Source of the DNA: Nitrospira sp. CG24A | Lineage (GTDB): Bacteria; Nitrospirota; Nitrospiria; Nitrospirales; Nitrospiraceae | Assembly (NCBI GenBank): GCA_002869925.2 | Contig: NEWT02000037.1 | Coordinates: 179,231-243,230, forward strand | Direction of reading: 5' to 3' | Length of the DNA stretch: 64,000 nucleotides | In this document: positions 44,427 to 52,932 of the stretch, piece after piece | Layout: each line of letters starts with the position of its first letter | Position numbering within the stretch: position 1 is the first letter of the stretch | Made by a program: the position numbers and the translations under genes | Notes under the pieces: model-generated | Seen by the model: only the letters and a program-made list of their open reading frames with translations | What the model was told of the DNA's origin: nothing | The model's database searches: none

Positions 44427-45230
44427 ATGCGAATTTTGGTGACAAACGATGATGGGGTTCATTCGCCTGGTTTGACGGCGCTCGCTAAGGCGTTATCAAG
44501 AGTGGGTGAGGTGTGGGTGGTTGCGCCGGATCGTGAACGGACTGCCGTGGCGCATGCGGTCACGCTTCATAAGCCACTGCGAGTGCAGCAGCTTGGACCG
44601 CGGATCTATGCGGTCAACGGCACGCCGGTCGACTGTGTGAATCTGGCCGTGCTGAAAGTCCTGTCGGCGCCGCCCGATCTCCTCGTGTCAGGGATCAATA
44701 AAGGTGTGAATCTGGGCGACGATGTGTTGTATTCAGGAACAGTTTCGGCAGCGATGGAAGGAACGATTCTCGGCGTCCCTTCGATGGCAGTGTCACAGGA
44801 GGGGCAGGAGCATTTCTATTTCGATGCCGGCGCTCGCTACGCTGTTCGTATCGCTCGCTTGATTTTGAATGAAGGGCTACCGGATGAAACACTCGTGAAT
44901 CTCAACATTCCGAATCGTCCGTTCCGGTCGATCACCGGAATCCGAGTCACCTGTCTGAGCCGCAGGCGTTTCGATAATCCGATCATTGAAAAGATCGATC
45001 CGCATGGCCGGACCTACTATTGGATCGCCGGGACTCGTGTGTCGTGGAGCCGAAACAAGGATGCCGACCACGAGGCGCTTGAGCAAGGCGCGGTGTCGCT
45101 CACTCCCATTCATCTCGATACGACGAATCACGGGGTATTGGATCGTTTCAAGAAGTGGGAAACGGTGCGCCCCAAAAATATGCGCCGGGTGGTGGTTTCG
45201 TCGAAGTTGAAGGGCAAGCAGAGGAGCTAG
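44427..45230 (+). CDS. surE: 5'-nucleotidase SurE
   Basis: 267 aa. It is a metal-dependent nucleoside-monophosphate phosphatase, active in stationary-phase survival. Metal site residues start with TNDDG (residues 6-10). Further motifs are GTPVDCVNLAVL, LVSGINKGVNLGDDVLYSGTVSAAMEG and LVNLNIPN. It is the first gene of the surE-dedA-cysS-rlmB run; the genes are nearly contiguous. Confidence 0.95.
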   Translation: MRILVTNDDGVHSPGLTALAKALSRVGEVWVVAPDRERTAVAHAVTLHKPLRVQQLGPRIYAVNGTPVDCVNLAVLKVLSAPPDLLVSGINKGVNLGDDVLYSGTVSAAMEGTILGVPSMAVSQEGQEHFYFDAGARYAVRIARLILNEGLPDETLVNLNIPNRPFRSITGIRVTCLSRRRFDNPIIEKIDPHGRTYYWIAGTRVSWSRNKDADHEALEQGAVSLTPIHLDTTNHGVLDRFKKWETVRPKNMRRVVVSSKLKGKQRS

Positions 45231-45236
45231 GGTGTT

Positions 45237-45875
45237 GTGGGGAACCTGATCGAAGCGATCATTACAGAACTCAGCCGGTTTATCGTGTCGATGATCTCGA
45301 CCTTCGGCTACACCGGCATATTCCTTACCATGGCCATTGAAAGTGCCTGTATCCCATTGCCCAGCGAAATCATCATGCCCTTTGCCGGATATCTCGTGGC
45401 ATCGGGACAGTTCACCATGCTCGGCGTGACTTTGGCCGGCGCGATTGGGAACGTAGCAGGGTCAGTTGTGGCCTACTATGCCGGCGTGTGGGGAGGTCGG
45501 CCATTTGTCGAGCGGTACGGGCCCTATGTCTTGGTGTCGCGAAAAGACATCGAGATGGCGGATCGATGGTTTGCCAAATATGGCGATGCAGCCGTATTTT
45601 TCAGCCGAATGCTTCCGGTTGTCCGAACCTTCATCTCGTTACCGGCCGGCATCGCCAGAGTGAATATCTATCGGTTCATGCTCTATACATTTCTCGGCGC
45701 ACTGCCCTGGTGCTATCTCCTGGCCTATATTGGTGTGAAAATGGGAGAGCAGTGGGAGCATCTGAGAGACTATTTCCATCAGTTCGATATCGTGATCGGC
45801 GTCTGTCTAGCGATTGCCGTGGGCTATTTTCTTTGGTCTCATTGGCCGAAACGCCGCGCCACTCCGGGAGTCTAA
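45237..45875 (+). CDS. DedA-family membrane protein
   Basis: 212 aa from GTG 45237, 6 bp after surE. It is a SNARE-associated/VTT-domain protein with several transmembrane helices. The characteristic motifs are ESACIPLPSEIIMPFAGYL, GNVAGSVVAYYAG, FSRMLPVVRTFISLPAGIARV and FLGALPWCYLLAYIG. Family members flip undecaprenyl phosphate or other lipids. The C-terminus is short and basic. Confidence 0.92.
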   Translation: MGNLIEAIITELSRFIVSMISTFGYTGIFLTMAIESACIPLPSEIIMPFAGYLVASGQFTMLGVTLAGAIGNVAGSVVAYYAGVWGGRPFVERYGPYVLVSRKDIEMADRWFAKYGDAAVFFSRMLPVVRTFISLPAGIARVNIYRFMLYTFLGALPWCYLLAYIGVKMGEQWEHLRDYFHQFDIVIGVCLAIAVGYFLWSHWPKRRATPGV

Positions 45876-45882
45876 CCAGCCC

Positions 45883-47382
45883 ATGCTCTCGATCTACAAC
45901 ACCCTCACCGGGAAAAAAGAGCCGTTCCACTCGCTCCAGCCGAAGACTGTGAGAATGTATGTCTGTGGTGTGACGGTCTACGACTACTGCCACATTGGCC
46001 ATGCCCGCAGCGCGCTCGTGTTTGACGTGATCCGGCGCTATCTAGAATACAGCGGTTACCAGGTCGAATTCGTCAAGAACTTCACCGACGTGGATGACAA
46101 GATCATCAAGCGAGCAAATGAGCGAGGCGTGTCCTGCGATGCGATTACCGCCGAATATATCGAGGCCTACTATCAGGATATGGGGAGACTCGGAATCAGA
46201 CGAGCGACCAATGAACCGAAAGCGACTGAGCATATGGCCGAGATCATTGAGCTGGTCGGCCGGCTTATCCAAAAAGGCCTTGCCTATGAAGTGGCCGGCG
46301 ATGTTTATTTCCAAGTCGAGAAATACCAGCCCTATGGCCGTCTCTCGAAACGCAAGCTCGAAGATCTGCAAGCGGGCGCGCGGGTGGGAGTGGATGAACG
46401 AAAACGCCATCCGATGGATTTCGCGCTCTGGAAGAGCAGCAAGCCAGGCGAGCCCTCATGGGAAAGTCCCTGGGGCGCAGGGCGCCCCGGCTGGCATATC
46501 GAATGTTCCGCCATGTCGATGCGCCATTTAGGTGAAACGTTCGACATTCATGGCGGGGGGATGGATCTGATCTTCCCCCATCATGAGAATGAAATCGCCC
46601 AGTCCTGCGGCGCCACTGGCAAAGAGTTTGCGCGGTACTGGGTCCACAACGGTTTCGTGCAGATCAACCAGGAGAAGATGTCTAAGTCTCTGGGGAATTT
46701 CTTCACGATTCGGGAGATCTTTGAAAAGTCCAAATGGCCTGAGCCTGAAACGGGAGAGATGTTGAGGTATTTCCTGCTCGGGACACATTACCGCAGCCCG
46801 TTGGATTTTTCAGACAAAAGTATAGAGGAGGCGAAGAATGCGTTGAACGGCTTCTACGATCTGTTCAAGCGACTAAAAGAGTCTGAAGAGAGAGCCACGG
46901 CAGACGAGGGGCTGATGGCGGTGATTGAGCGATGCAGGGTCGCATTTCGGGAGGCAATGAACGACGACTTCAACACATCAGTGGCCATTGCTGAGCTTCA
47001 GCGAATGAAAAGCGACGTCAATAAATTACTGGGCCTAGGCCTCTCGACGGAGGCGAGAAAGTTTGCGAGAGAAGAATTTCGTTCGCTCGGCAATAACCTG
47101 GGATTGCTTCAGTTAGATACGTGGCAGTTCGTAGGAGGCATAGTTGTGACGCCAGGCGTCGCGCGCGTGACGATCACGAGCTTTGCTCCGACTGTTACGG
47201 TTAGTCCGGTATCACCCGAGATTGAACTCTCGGAAGTGCAGATCGAACAACAGATTGCGGAGCGTCTCGATGCAAAAAAGAAGAAGAACTTTGCACAAGC
47301 CGATGAGATCAGAAAATCTCTCGCGTCCCACGGCATCGTCATCGAGGACAAGCCCGACGGTACCAGCCGGTGGAAGCGATAG
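45883..47382 (+). CDS. cysS: Cysteinyl-tRNA synthetase
   Basis: 499 aa from ATG 45883. It charges tRNA-Cys. The class I HIGH motif appears as CHIGHARSAL and the KMSKS motif as EKMSKSLGNFFTI. The zinc ligand region includes YVCGVTVYDYC and HIECSAMS. The C-terminal DALR and anticodon-binding part follow. A region near residues 415-445 (TPGVARVTITSFAPTVTVSP) is an unusual beta-rich insert before the final helical segment. Confidence 0.95.
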   Translation: MLSIYNTLTGKKEPFHSLQPKTVRMYVCGVTVYDYCHIGHARSALVFDVIRRYLEYSGYQVEFVKNFTDVDDKIIKRANERGVSCDAITAEYIEAYYQDMGRLGIRRATNEPKATEHMAEIIELVGRLIQKGLAYEVAGDVYFQVEKYQPYGRLSKRKLEDLQAGARVGVDERKRHPMDFALWKSSKPGEPSWESPWGAGRPGWHIECSAMSMRHLGETFDIHGGGMDLIFPHHENEIAQSCGATGKEFARYWVHNGFVQINQEKMSKSLGNFFTIREIFEKSKWPEPETGEMLRYFLLGTHYRSPLDFSDKSIEEAKNALNGFYDLFKRLKESEERATADEGLMAVIERCRVAFREAMNDDFNTSVAIAELQRMKSDVNKLLGLGLSTEARKFAREEFRSLGNNLGLLQLDTWQFVGGIVVTPGVARVTITSFAPTVTVSPVSPEIELSEVQIEQQIAERLDAKKKKNFAQADEIRKSLASHGIVIEDKPDGTSRWKR

Positions 47383-47392
47383 TCAGTCGGAA

Positions 47393-48148
47393 TTGATTTA
47401 TGGGCTGCATGCTGTGCGTGAAGCGCTGCGCGCGGGTACGCGGCCCTTGCAGCGGCTTCTTGTCCTCCGCACCGATCGGCAATTCCACGACCTTGTCCAA
47501 CTTGCGAAGGCGCAAGGAGTTCCTGTCCATATCGAGCCGCAGCAAGCGTTCGACCGTCTTGCCCCGGGCGGCCACCATCAGGGCGTGATCGCCCTGATCG
47601 CGGCGAAATCCTACGACACGACGGAGCAGATTCTTGATCGGGCACAGGTGCGAGGTGAAAAGCCTTTTCTGGTGCTCCTCGACGGAGTCGAAGATCCCCA
47701 CAACTTAGGAGCGGTCTTGCGGACGGCTGAAGCCGCAGGTGTTCATGGGGTTTTCATCCCGGAACGGCGTGCTGTTGGTTTGACATCCGTGGTGGCGAAA
47801 GTGTCAGCGGGAGCGCTGGATCACATTGCTGTGGGGCGGGTGAGTAACCTGATTCGTCTGATTCAGGATCTCAAGAAAGTCGGCCTGTGGGTGTACGGCG
47901 TGGACCCACAGGCGACGAAGCGTCATACCGACATCGACATGACCGGCTCGATTGCGCTGGTGTTTGGAGGAGAAGGAGAAGGTCTTCGCCCTGGTGTGTT
48001 GGGAGAGTGCGATGACCGCATCAGGATTCCAATGCAGGGGCGTGTCCAGTCCTTGAACGTCTCAGCTGCAGCTGCCGTCACGTTGTTTGAAGCGGTTCGC
48101 CAGCGTTGGAATCGTGTTGCGACTTCGTCAACGCCTACCGGATCTTGA
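47393..48148 (+). CDS. rlmB: 23S rRNA 2'-O-ribose methyltransferase RlmB (TrmH/SpoU family)
   Basis: 251 aa from TTG 47393 (the residue before IYGLHAV); an ATG at 47303 inside cysS would add 30 residues. It methylates G2251 of 23S rRNA in the E. coli enzyme. The N-terminal RNA-binding domain is followed by the SPOUT knot motifs LVLLDGVEDPHNLGAVLRTAEAAGV, ALVFGGEGEGLRPGVL and IPMQGRVQSLNVSAAAAVTLFEA. It is convergent with the LuxR gene and overlaps it by 14 bp. Confidence 0.92.
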   Translation: MIYGLHAVREALRAGTRPLQRLLVLRTDRQFHDLVQLAKAQGVPVHIEPQQAFDRLAPGGHHQGVIALIAAKSYDTTEQILDRAQVRGEKPFLVLLDGVEDPHNLGAVLRTAEAAGVHGVFIPERRAVGLTSVVAKVSAGALDHIAVGRVSNLIRLIQDLKKVGLWVYGVDPQATKRHTDIDMTGSIALVFGGEGEGLRPGVLGECDDRIRIPMQGRVQSLNVSAAAAVTLFEAVRQRWNRVATSSTPTGS

Positions 48149-48416
48149 TCGTCCCGTCTTGGATCGCAGTTTTGATCAGTTGAGCGGTGTTCGACACGCG
48201 CATCTTTTTCATCATGTTGGCTCGATGTGCCTCAACGGTCTTCACACTGATCTTGAGTCGTTGACCGATTTCCTTATTTTTGAACCCGGCCCAAATCAGT
48301 TCAAGAATTTCTTTTTCCCGGCTGGTGAGCGATTCAGGCCGCTTCTTGCGTGGGGGTGGAGTCAGATTGGCCAGGGAAGGTTTGGCTTTCGACTTCGCAG
48401 TCCGTGCCTTTGCCAT
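48135..48416 (-). CDS. Stand-alone LuxR/GerE-type DNA-binding protein
   Basis: 93 aa from ATG 48416 with AAAGGAG upstream. Residues 1-35 are a basic Lys/Pro-rich tail (AKARTAKSKAKPSLANLTPPPRKKRPE). Residues about 36-93 are a complete LuxR HTH: SLTSREKEILELIWAGFKNKEIGQRLKISVKTVEAHRANMMKKMRV. There is no receiver or ligand domain, so activity may depend on abundance or a separate partner. It is divergent from the pilus genes, which makes it a candidate regulator of them. Confidence 0.88.
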   Translation of the reverse strand: MAKARTAKSKAKPSLANLTPPPRKKRPESLTSREKEILELIWAGFKNKEIGQRLKISVKTVEAHRANMMKKMRVSNTAQLIKTAIQDGTIKIR

Positions 48417-48636
48417 TATTGCGTTCTCCTTTAGCAAATAAAAGATAGTACGGTATAATTTAGGTCGATGGGGTGAGGCTAAGAACCAACCCGTACCCAG
48501 TCGGGGCCAATTATAAGAACTCTCGTGTCATAAGTAAACCGTAGGAGCCAGATTCAAGTGAAGCTACCTAGTTTATTTCACATTTCCCGCAACGTAACTT
48601 GGGCGTTCTGGGCCGGAGTTTGCTCCCGAGTCGATT

Positions 48637-49419
48637 ATGCATGAATGGTCTCTCTATGGTGTCGTCGGGCTCCTCGGTGCGCTGGTCGGCAGTTTTCTCA
48701 ACGTCTGCATCTACAGACTGCCCCGGGGTGAATCAATCGCCTGGCCCGGTTCTCATTGCCCCTCGTGTGCTCACCCCATCGGGTTCTACGACAATATTCC
48801 GATACTGAGCTACCTGTGGCTTGCTGGACGCTGCCGGGCTTGCCGCACGCCGATTTCAACACGATACCCCCTCGTCGAAGCCACTAACGCACTGGGCTAT
48901 CTCGCCGTCTTATGGTACTTCGGTCCTACCTGGACGGCTGCGCTCTATGCTCTGCTATTTTCAGCGCTGGTTGTGGTGACAGGAACGGATCTCACCCACA
49001 AGATGATCCCCAATGTCATTACCATACCAGGGGTGGTGGTTGGACTTCTAGGTGCCGTGACGGTATTGCCGGTGGGTGTGATCAATTCTGTGGCCGGTCT
49101 TACGGTGGGTGGCGGCATTCTCTGGATCTTGGCCTGGCTCAGTCCCTATCTCTTCGGTAAAGAGGGAATGGGCGGCGGCGATATCAAGTTGCTGGCGATG
49201 ATCGGTGCATTTCTTGGCTGGAAGCCGGCGCTTCTTACCATCATGATCGGCTCGCTCACTGGTTCGATCATCGGCGTAGGTTTGATTGCGCTGCACGTCA
49301 TCAAGCGCGATGACTATATCCCCTTTGGCCCCTTTCTTGTGTTGGGGGCTCTTCTCTCCATGTTTTTTGCCCAGCCGCTCCTCGATTGGTATCAAGGTCT
49401 TTTTGACTCTGCCTTCTAA
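48637..49419 (+). CDS. pilD: Type IV prepilin peptidase / N-methyltransferase
   Basis: 260 aa, integral membrane. It cleaves and methylates type IV pilins. The cytoplasmic zinc loop has Cys41/Cys44 and Cys66/Cys69 (HCPSCAHP, RCRACRTP), so the methyltransferase half is retained. The catalytic Asp pair is Asp118 (GTDLTHKMIPN) and Asp182 (GGGDIKLLAMIG). It heads the pilus region and would process the pseudopilins encoded downstream. Confidence 0.95.
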   Translation: MHEWSLYGVVGLLGALVGSFLNVCIYRLPRGESIAWPGSHCPSCAHPIGFYDNIPILSYLWLAGRCRACRTPISTRYPLVEATNALGYLAVLWYFGPTWTAALYALLFSALVVVTGTDLTHKMIPNVITIPGVVVGLLGAVTVLPVGVINSVAGLTVGGGILWILAWLSPYLFGKEGMGGGDIKLLAMIGAFLGWKPALLTIMIGSLTGSIIGVGLIALHVIKRDDYIPFGPFLVLGALLSMFFAQPLLDWYQGLFDSAF

Positions 49420-49677
49420 CCCGCTCCCTGTATCTCTTTGGGCGAATCCCTGTATCTAAATCGTGAGATGTTTTTCTGGTTTCCTTCTTCTTTTCCGCCG
49501 GGCATAGGCCGGCTCCGCTGCCTTGCTCCTGCATGCAATGCGAAACTGCGCGTACCTATGGGGTATTTCACCCCCGCTACGTACGATGCGTTCGGCAACC
49601 TCAGTGTGGATCAATGTGGGCATGGGTCTTGGATACTGGGCTCATCCTCGTAAGGGAAATTTCTTTGCGAGGGGGAT
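49420..49677 (+). other. Gap between prepilin peptidase and first pseudopilin
   Basis: 258 bp. Open frames here lack start signals and pilin features. I see no clear promoter; a GAGGGGG purine box at about 49669-49675 precedes the pseudopilin ATG at 49678. Confidence 0.4.
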
Positions 49678-50127
49678 ATGCCGAGAGAATTACAGACACA
49701 CGAGCAGGGCTGGAGCCTGACGGAGCTTCTGATCGTCCTGGCGATCATAGGCCTGTTGGCCGTGTTAGCTGGGCCGAGTTATCAGGCAGTAGCCGCAAGG
49801 GTTCAGGCACGTAGCGCGACGGTGGAGATTGCGTCGGAACTCCGTCTCGCCAGGCAGCTGGCCATGGGCAGACGAGAGCGGCTTCGAGTCATTTTCGATC
49901 GAGAGAGCCGGACGATCACGCTACGACGTGCGGATGCCGAGGGCATCCTTCACGTCTACGACTATGCGGGCACGGGTGTGATTGTGGAGGAGCCAACCTC
50001 GGGCCCTGAACTTCTGTTTCATCCCAGCGGTCGCTCGGTGACTCCGACAACCATTCGTGTCCGCGACAGTCGAGGCCGGGAAACCATGTTTACGGTGAGT
50101 ATCACCGGAAGGGTATCTATCTCATGA
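49678..50127 (+). CDS. GspH/FimT-type minor pseudopilin, set 1
   Basis: 149 aa. The prepilin peptidase site is Gly11/Trp12 with Glu at +5 (EQGWSLTELLIVLAIIGLLAVLAG), which gives a typical N-terminal helix. The C-terminal part is beta-rich, with the GspH pattern (RLARQLAMGRRERLRVIF; HPSGRSVTPTTIRVRDSRGRE). It belongs to the initiation complex at the pilus tip. Its stop overlaps the next start by 4 bp. Confidence 0.88.
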   Translation: MPRELQTHEQGWSLTELLIVLAIIGLLAVLAGPSYQAVAARVQARSATVEIASELRLARQLAMGRRERLRVIFDRESRTITLRRADAEGILHVYDYAGTGVIVEEPTSGPELLFHPSGRSVTPTTIRVRDSRGRETMFTVSITGRVSIS

Positions 50128-50615
50128 TCCGGGGTCAATTATTTCATGCAGAGGGCGGAGCCAGTTTTGCTGAAGTGTTGGTGGCGATGACGCTGACGTT
50201 GATCGGATTGGTCGGCGCGATGGGGGCGTTTCAGGCAGCAGAACAGAGTATTCGAGTAGGGACATTAGCGACGCGCGCGCTCGCGATGGCAGAATCACGG
50301 ATTGAAGCAAAGCGATCTGTGAGATGGGATCGTCTCTTGTTGGACGATCTCAATCACGATGGTACATCAGATCTCGTCATGCATGACGATGGAGTAGCCG
50401 GCGATGCGCTGGCCGGTGATGGGGTGTATTCCGGTAGTTGGGACCAGGATGGTGTACGGCTCATTTGGACGGTCACGCCGAGCCGCACCGGTTCGCTGTC
50501 GGGCTCAGGGCATGTCCTGATCGAGGCTCGCGCCGTCTATGCTGCAGGTGAGAACCAGCGAGAAGTGCGAGTCGGGACCCTGCGGGCCAACCCATTGTTC
50601 GTTGGGAGCCGATAA
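50124..50615 (+). CDS. PilV-like minor pilin, set 1
   Basis: 163 aa. The cleavage motif is GG/ASFAE (Glu at +5) followed by a hydrophobic helix VLVAMTLTLIGLVGAMGAF. The C-terminal globular part has an Asp-rich segment (DDLNHDGTSDLVMHDDGVAGD) that resembles a calcium-binding loop. It overlaps both the preceding gene (4 bp) and abuts the next. Role: minor pilin of the tip complex. Confidence 0.8.
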   Translation: MIRGQLFHAEGGASFAEVLVAMTLTLIGLVGAMGAFQAAEQSIRVGTLATRALAMAESRIEAKRSVRWDRLLLDDLNHDGTSDLVMHDDGVAGDALAGDGVYSGSWDQDGVRLIWTVTPSRTGSLSGSGHVLIEARAVYAAGENQREVRVGTLRANPLFVGSR

Positions 50616-50616
50616 C

Positions 50617-51381
50617 ATGACGAAATTAGGAGTAGGCAGGATGCGAACGGAGCGGCAAGCACGAGGCACCCACCAGAAAGTGTGGACGGAGACAGGGACG
50701 AGTCTGATCGAGCTGATGTTTGCTATGGCGGCTGGGCTAGTCGTCCTCGGCGCCACGCTTCAAGCCCTGTCGTATTTCCAGCAACAGTTTATGAAGCAAC
50801 AACGTGAGGTCGCTCAACAGCAAGATCTTCGCCTGGGGCTAGAAGTTCTTGAGCAGGAAATGCGGCTGGCGAGGTCCGGCTCTCTCGCCAGCACAACTTC
50901 GGACTCAGTGGAGTTTTTGGCGAATCTGCATGGTCTCTCGACAACGGTCACGGCAACAGCAGCGGTCGGCCAAACGATTCTCTCGGTCGATGACGGACGA
51001 GAGTGGGATGATCGTAAAACTATTGTGGTCTGTTGGGCTGAGCGGTGTGAAAGGCTTACCTTGGTTCGTGATGGACAACGGCGCGTGCTTACTGTGATGC
51101 AGCCGCTGACTAGGGAGATTCCATCCGGAGCCTTTGTCTCCCTCCTGAACCATGTCCGCTACTACAGTCGACAGGATGAGCGCGGGGTTCTGCGATTGCT
51201 GCGGCAGGTCGACGGAGGCGCGAGTGTGTTGGTTGGAGATATCCGGGAGGCTCGGTTCTCCTACTGGGACGAAAATGGACAGGTTTCAATACAACCGGCG
51301 CTCGTCAGATTGGTTGTGATTGACGTGATGATGTCTGGCAGAGGAATTCGTGCAGTTCGAGAAATCAGCCTCAGGACTTAA
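50617..51381 (+). CDS. PilW-like minor pilin, set 1
   Basis: 254 aa from ATG 50617, right after the previous stop. The cleavage site is Gly27/Thr28 with Glu32 (GTSLIELMFAMAAGLVVLGATLQAL). Downstream is a helical stretch (REVAQQQDLRLGLEVLEQEMRLARSG) and a beta-rich globular part ending ISLRT. Two Cys (CWAERC) may form a disulfide. Minor pilin role by family. Confidence 0.82.
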   Translation: MTKLGVGRMRTERQARGTHQKVWTETGTSLIELMFAMAAGLVVLGATLQALSYFQQQFMKQQREVAQQQDLRLGLEVLEQEMRLARSGSLASTTSDSVEFLANLHGLSTTVTATAAVGQTILSVDDGREWDDRKTIVVCWAERCERLTLVRDGQRRVLTVMQPLTREIPSGAFVSLLNHVRYYSRQDERGVLRLLRQVDGGASVLVGDIREARFSYWDENGQVSIQPALVRLVVIDVMMSGRGIRAVREISLRT

Positions 51382-51415
51382 CGGAGGCTTCTTCAATAAG
51401 AAGGGGAGTGGAAAT

Positions 51416-52903
51416 ATGAAAAAGGGAGAAGGGCGTGCAACGAAATTCCACCTTCAATGCGACGAGGGCCACGTGCTTCTCGCGGCACTCATGCTGATCT
51501 TTCTGCTTGGAATCCTCGGCATGACATCTCTTCACCTGGCAGCTCAGGATGGACCGGGCATCAGTTCCATGAAAGAGGATAACGTTGCGCAACAGCTGGC
51601 CGACGGTGCAGCGGATGTGGTGATGAGTTGGTTCCACGATTCGTCAGCCACGCCAACGGCCCTTGCCGGATTGCTCGGCAAGCGCCAAGGGGACCCTGAG
51701 AACGGGCCGTCGTTCTTCGACGCAGCCGGGCGTTCCCAGTTTGCGGGAACCGCTGACCGTCCGGACATCATACTTGATGCGGCAAATCAAGCGGACAACC
51801 AGACGCTCAACGGTTCGTCCAGCGGTTTCCCCACTGCCCTAGGGGGGCTTGGTCGTATTCTTCAGTTGAAAGTGTATGGTCCTTTGCAGCCAGGCTTGTT
51901 GAGCACGGTTGAGGTGACGGCCACGACGGTCGCTCACAAGCCGATTACACGGACGGTTCAGCTCCAACTCGGGGCTGTGAAGATTCCCGCGGTTCGTGCT
52001 GCGGCGCAGGTTGGACAGACTCTTGGAGCCATGCAGTCAGGAGGGGAATCTCCCGTCATGGTCCATTGGGGCGATCAACGGGTATTAGGCGATCTTGTGG
52101 TGCAGCGAGTCGAGGACCTTGCCCTCAAGCGCACTGAGGCCTCAGTGACCGGTCAATCATATGGTGAGATGTTGTATGCACAGGATCGCTGGACGGAATA
52201 TTGGATTGGAGGGACCGTCTCGGTCATCGCTCCTCCACCCGGTCAAGGGGTGAATCCTCCGCTTCCTGAAAGCGTGCACCTGCACCAATATCCGACGCCT
52301 GGGGTAAGGCTCGATCAGTGGGACTACGACTCGCTCAAGAAGATCGCATTGCGATGGGGGACGTATTATCGACTTGATCGTGCAGGGCAGCTCCATCCGC
52401 AGGGGGCTTCGGATTCTGATCAGGGAATCGCGCCGATAGACGCACTGGAATCTCAGGTCGTAGGAGACCATCGTGGATTGGTCTTCATCGACACCATCGA
52501 TGGGCAGGCGCCGCGTGAGGACAATATGGGAACACTGTTGCTGGAGGCGGACTATGTCGAAGGCCTGTTGGTCGTGCAAGGCCATGTGGTGTGCAGGCCT
52601 CGTGCGGCGGGGAAATCAGTGCCATCTCTCAGTCCACCATTACCAGGAACAGCATCGTTAGGGACAAGGGTGCCGGTGCAATTGTCCGGTATCCACGTCA
52701 ACGGCTTGCTGTATGCGGCTGGTGCGATCAAGGTTGAACGCCCCGCTCGCGTATACGGGGCGATCATGGCAGGGCAGAGCGTGACGTCGATTGGAGCCGG
52801 TACCGGCATTGAAGTCTGGTACAACGCCGATTTGGCGCAGGGACTCTTTCGGGGTCTTCCGGTTGTATACCGGGAACCGGGGACTTGGTTAGCGAAGTAC
52901 TAA
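51416..52903 (+). CDS. PilX-like minor pilin with a long C-terminal domain, set 1
   Basis: 495 aa from ATG 51416 behind AAGGGGAGTGG. The N-terminal PilX-like segment is EGHVLLAALMLIFLLGILGMTSL. It is much longer than a normal PilX (about 150-200 aa). The remaining 430 residues include VQLQLGAVKIPAVRAAAQVG and TALGGLGRILQLKVYG and look beta-rich. The end (GIHVNGLLYAAGAIKVERPARVYGAIMAGQSV) resembles the C-terminus of cell-surface pilus-tip proteins. A specialised adhesive tip is plausible. Confidence 0.75.
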   Translation: MKKGEGRATKFHLQCDEGHVLLAALMLIFLLGILGMTSLHLAAQDGPGISSMKEDNVAQQLADGAADVVMSWFHDSSATPTALAGLLGKRQGDPENGPSFFDAAGRSQFAGTADRPDIILDAANQADNQTLNGSSSGFPTALGGLGRILQLKVYGPLQPGLLSTVEVTATTVAHKPITRTVQLQLGAVKIPAVRAAAQVGQTLGAMQSGGESPVMVHWGDQRVLGDLVVQRVEDLALKRTEASVTGQSYGEMLYAQDRWTEYWIGGTVSVIAPPPGQGVNPPLPESVHLHQYPTPGVRLDQWDYDSLKKIALRWGTYYRLDRAGQLHPQGASDSDQGIAPIDALESQVVGDHRGLVFIDTIDGQAPREDNMGTLLLEADYVEGLLVVQGHVVCRPRAAGKSVPSLSPPLPGTASLGTRVPVQLSGIHVNGLLYAAGAIKVERPARVYGAIMAGQSVTSIGAGTGIEVWYNADLAQGLFRGLPVVYREPGTWLAKY

Positions 52904-52932
52904 CACGACGGTACACACGAAAGGCGTTACAC

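Noticed and set aside
49438-49653. 71-codon frame between prepilin peptidase and the first pseudopilin
   Set aside because: No start signal, no pilin features and random-looking composition. It is overlapped by other equally weak frames.
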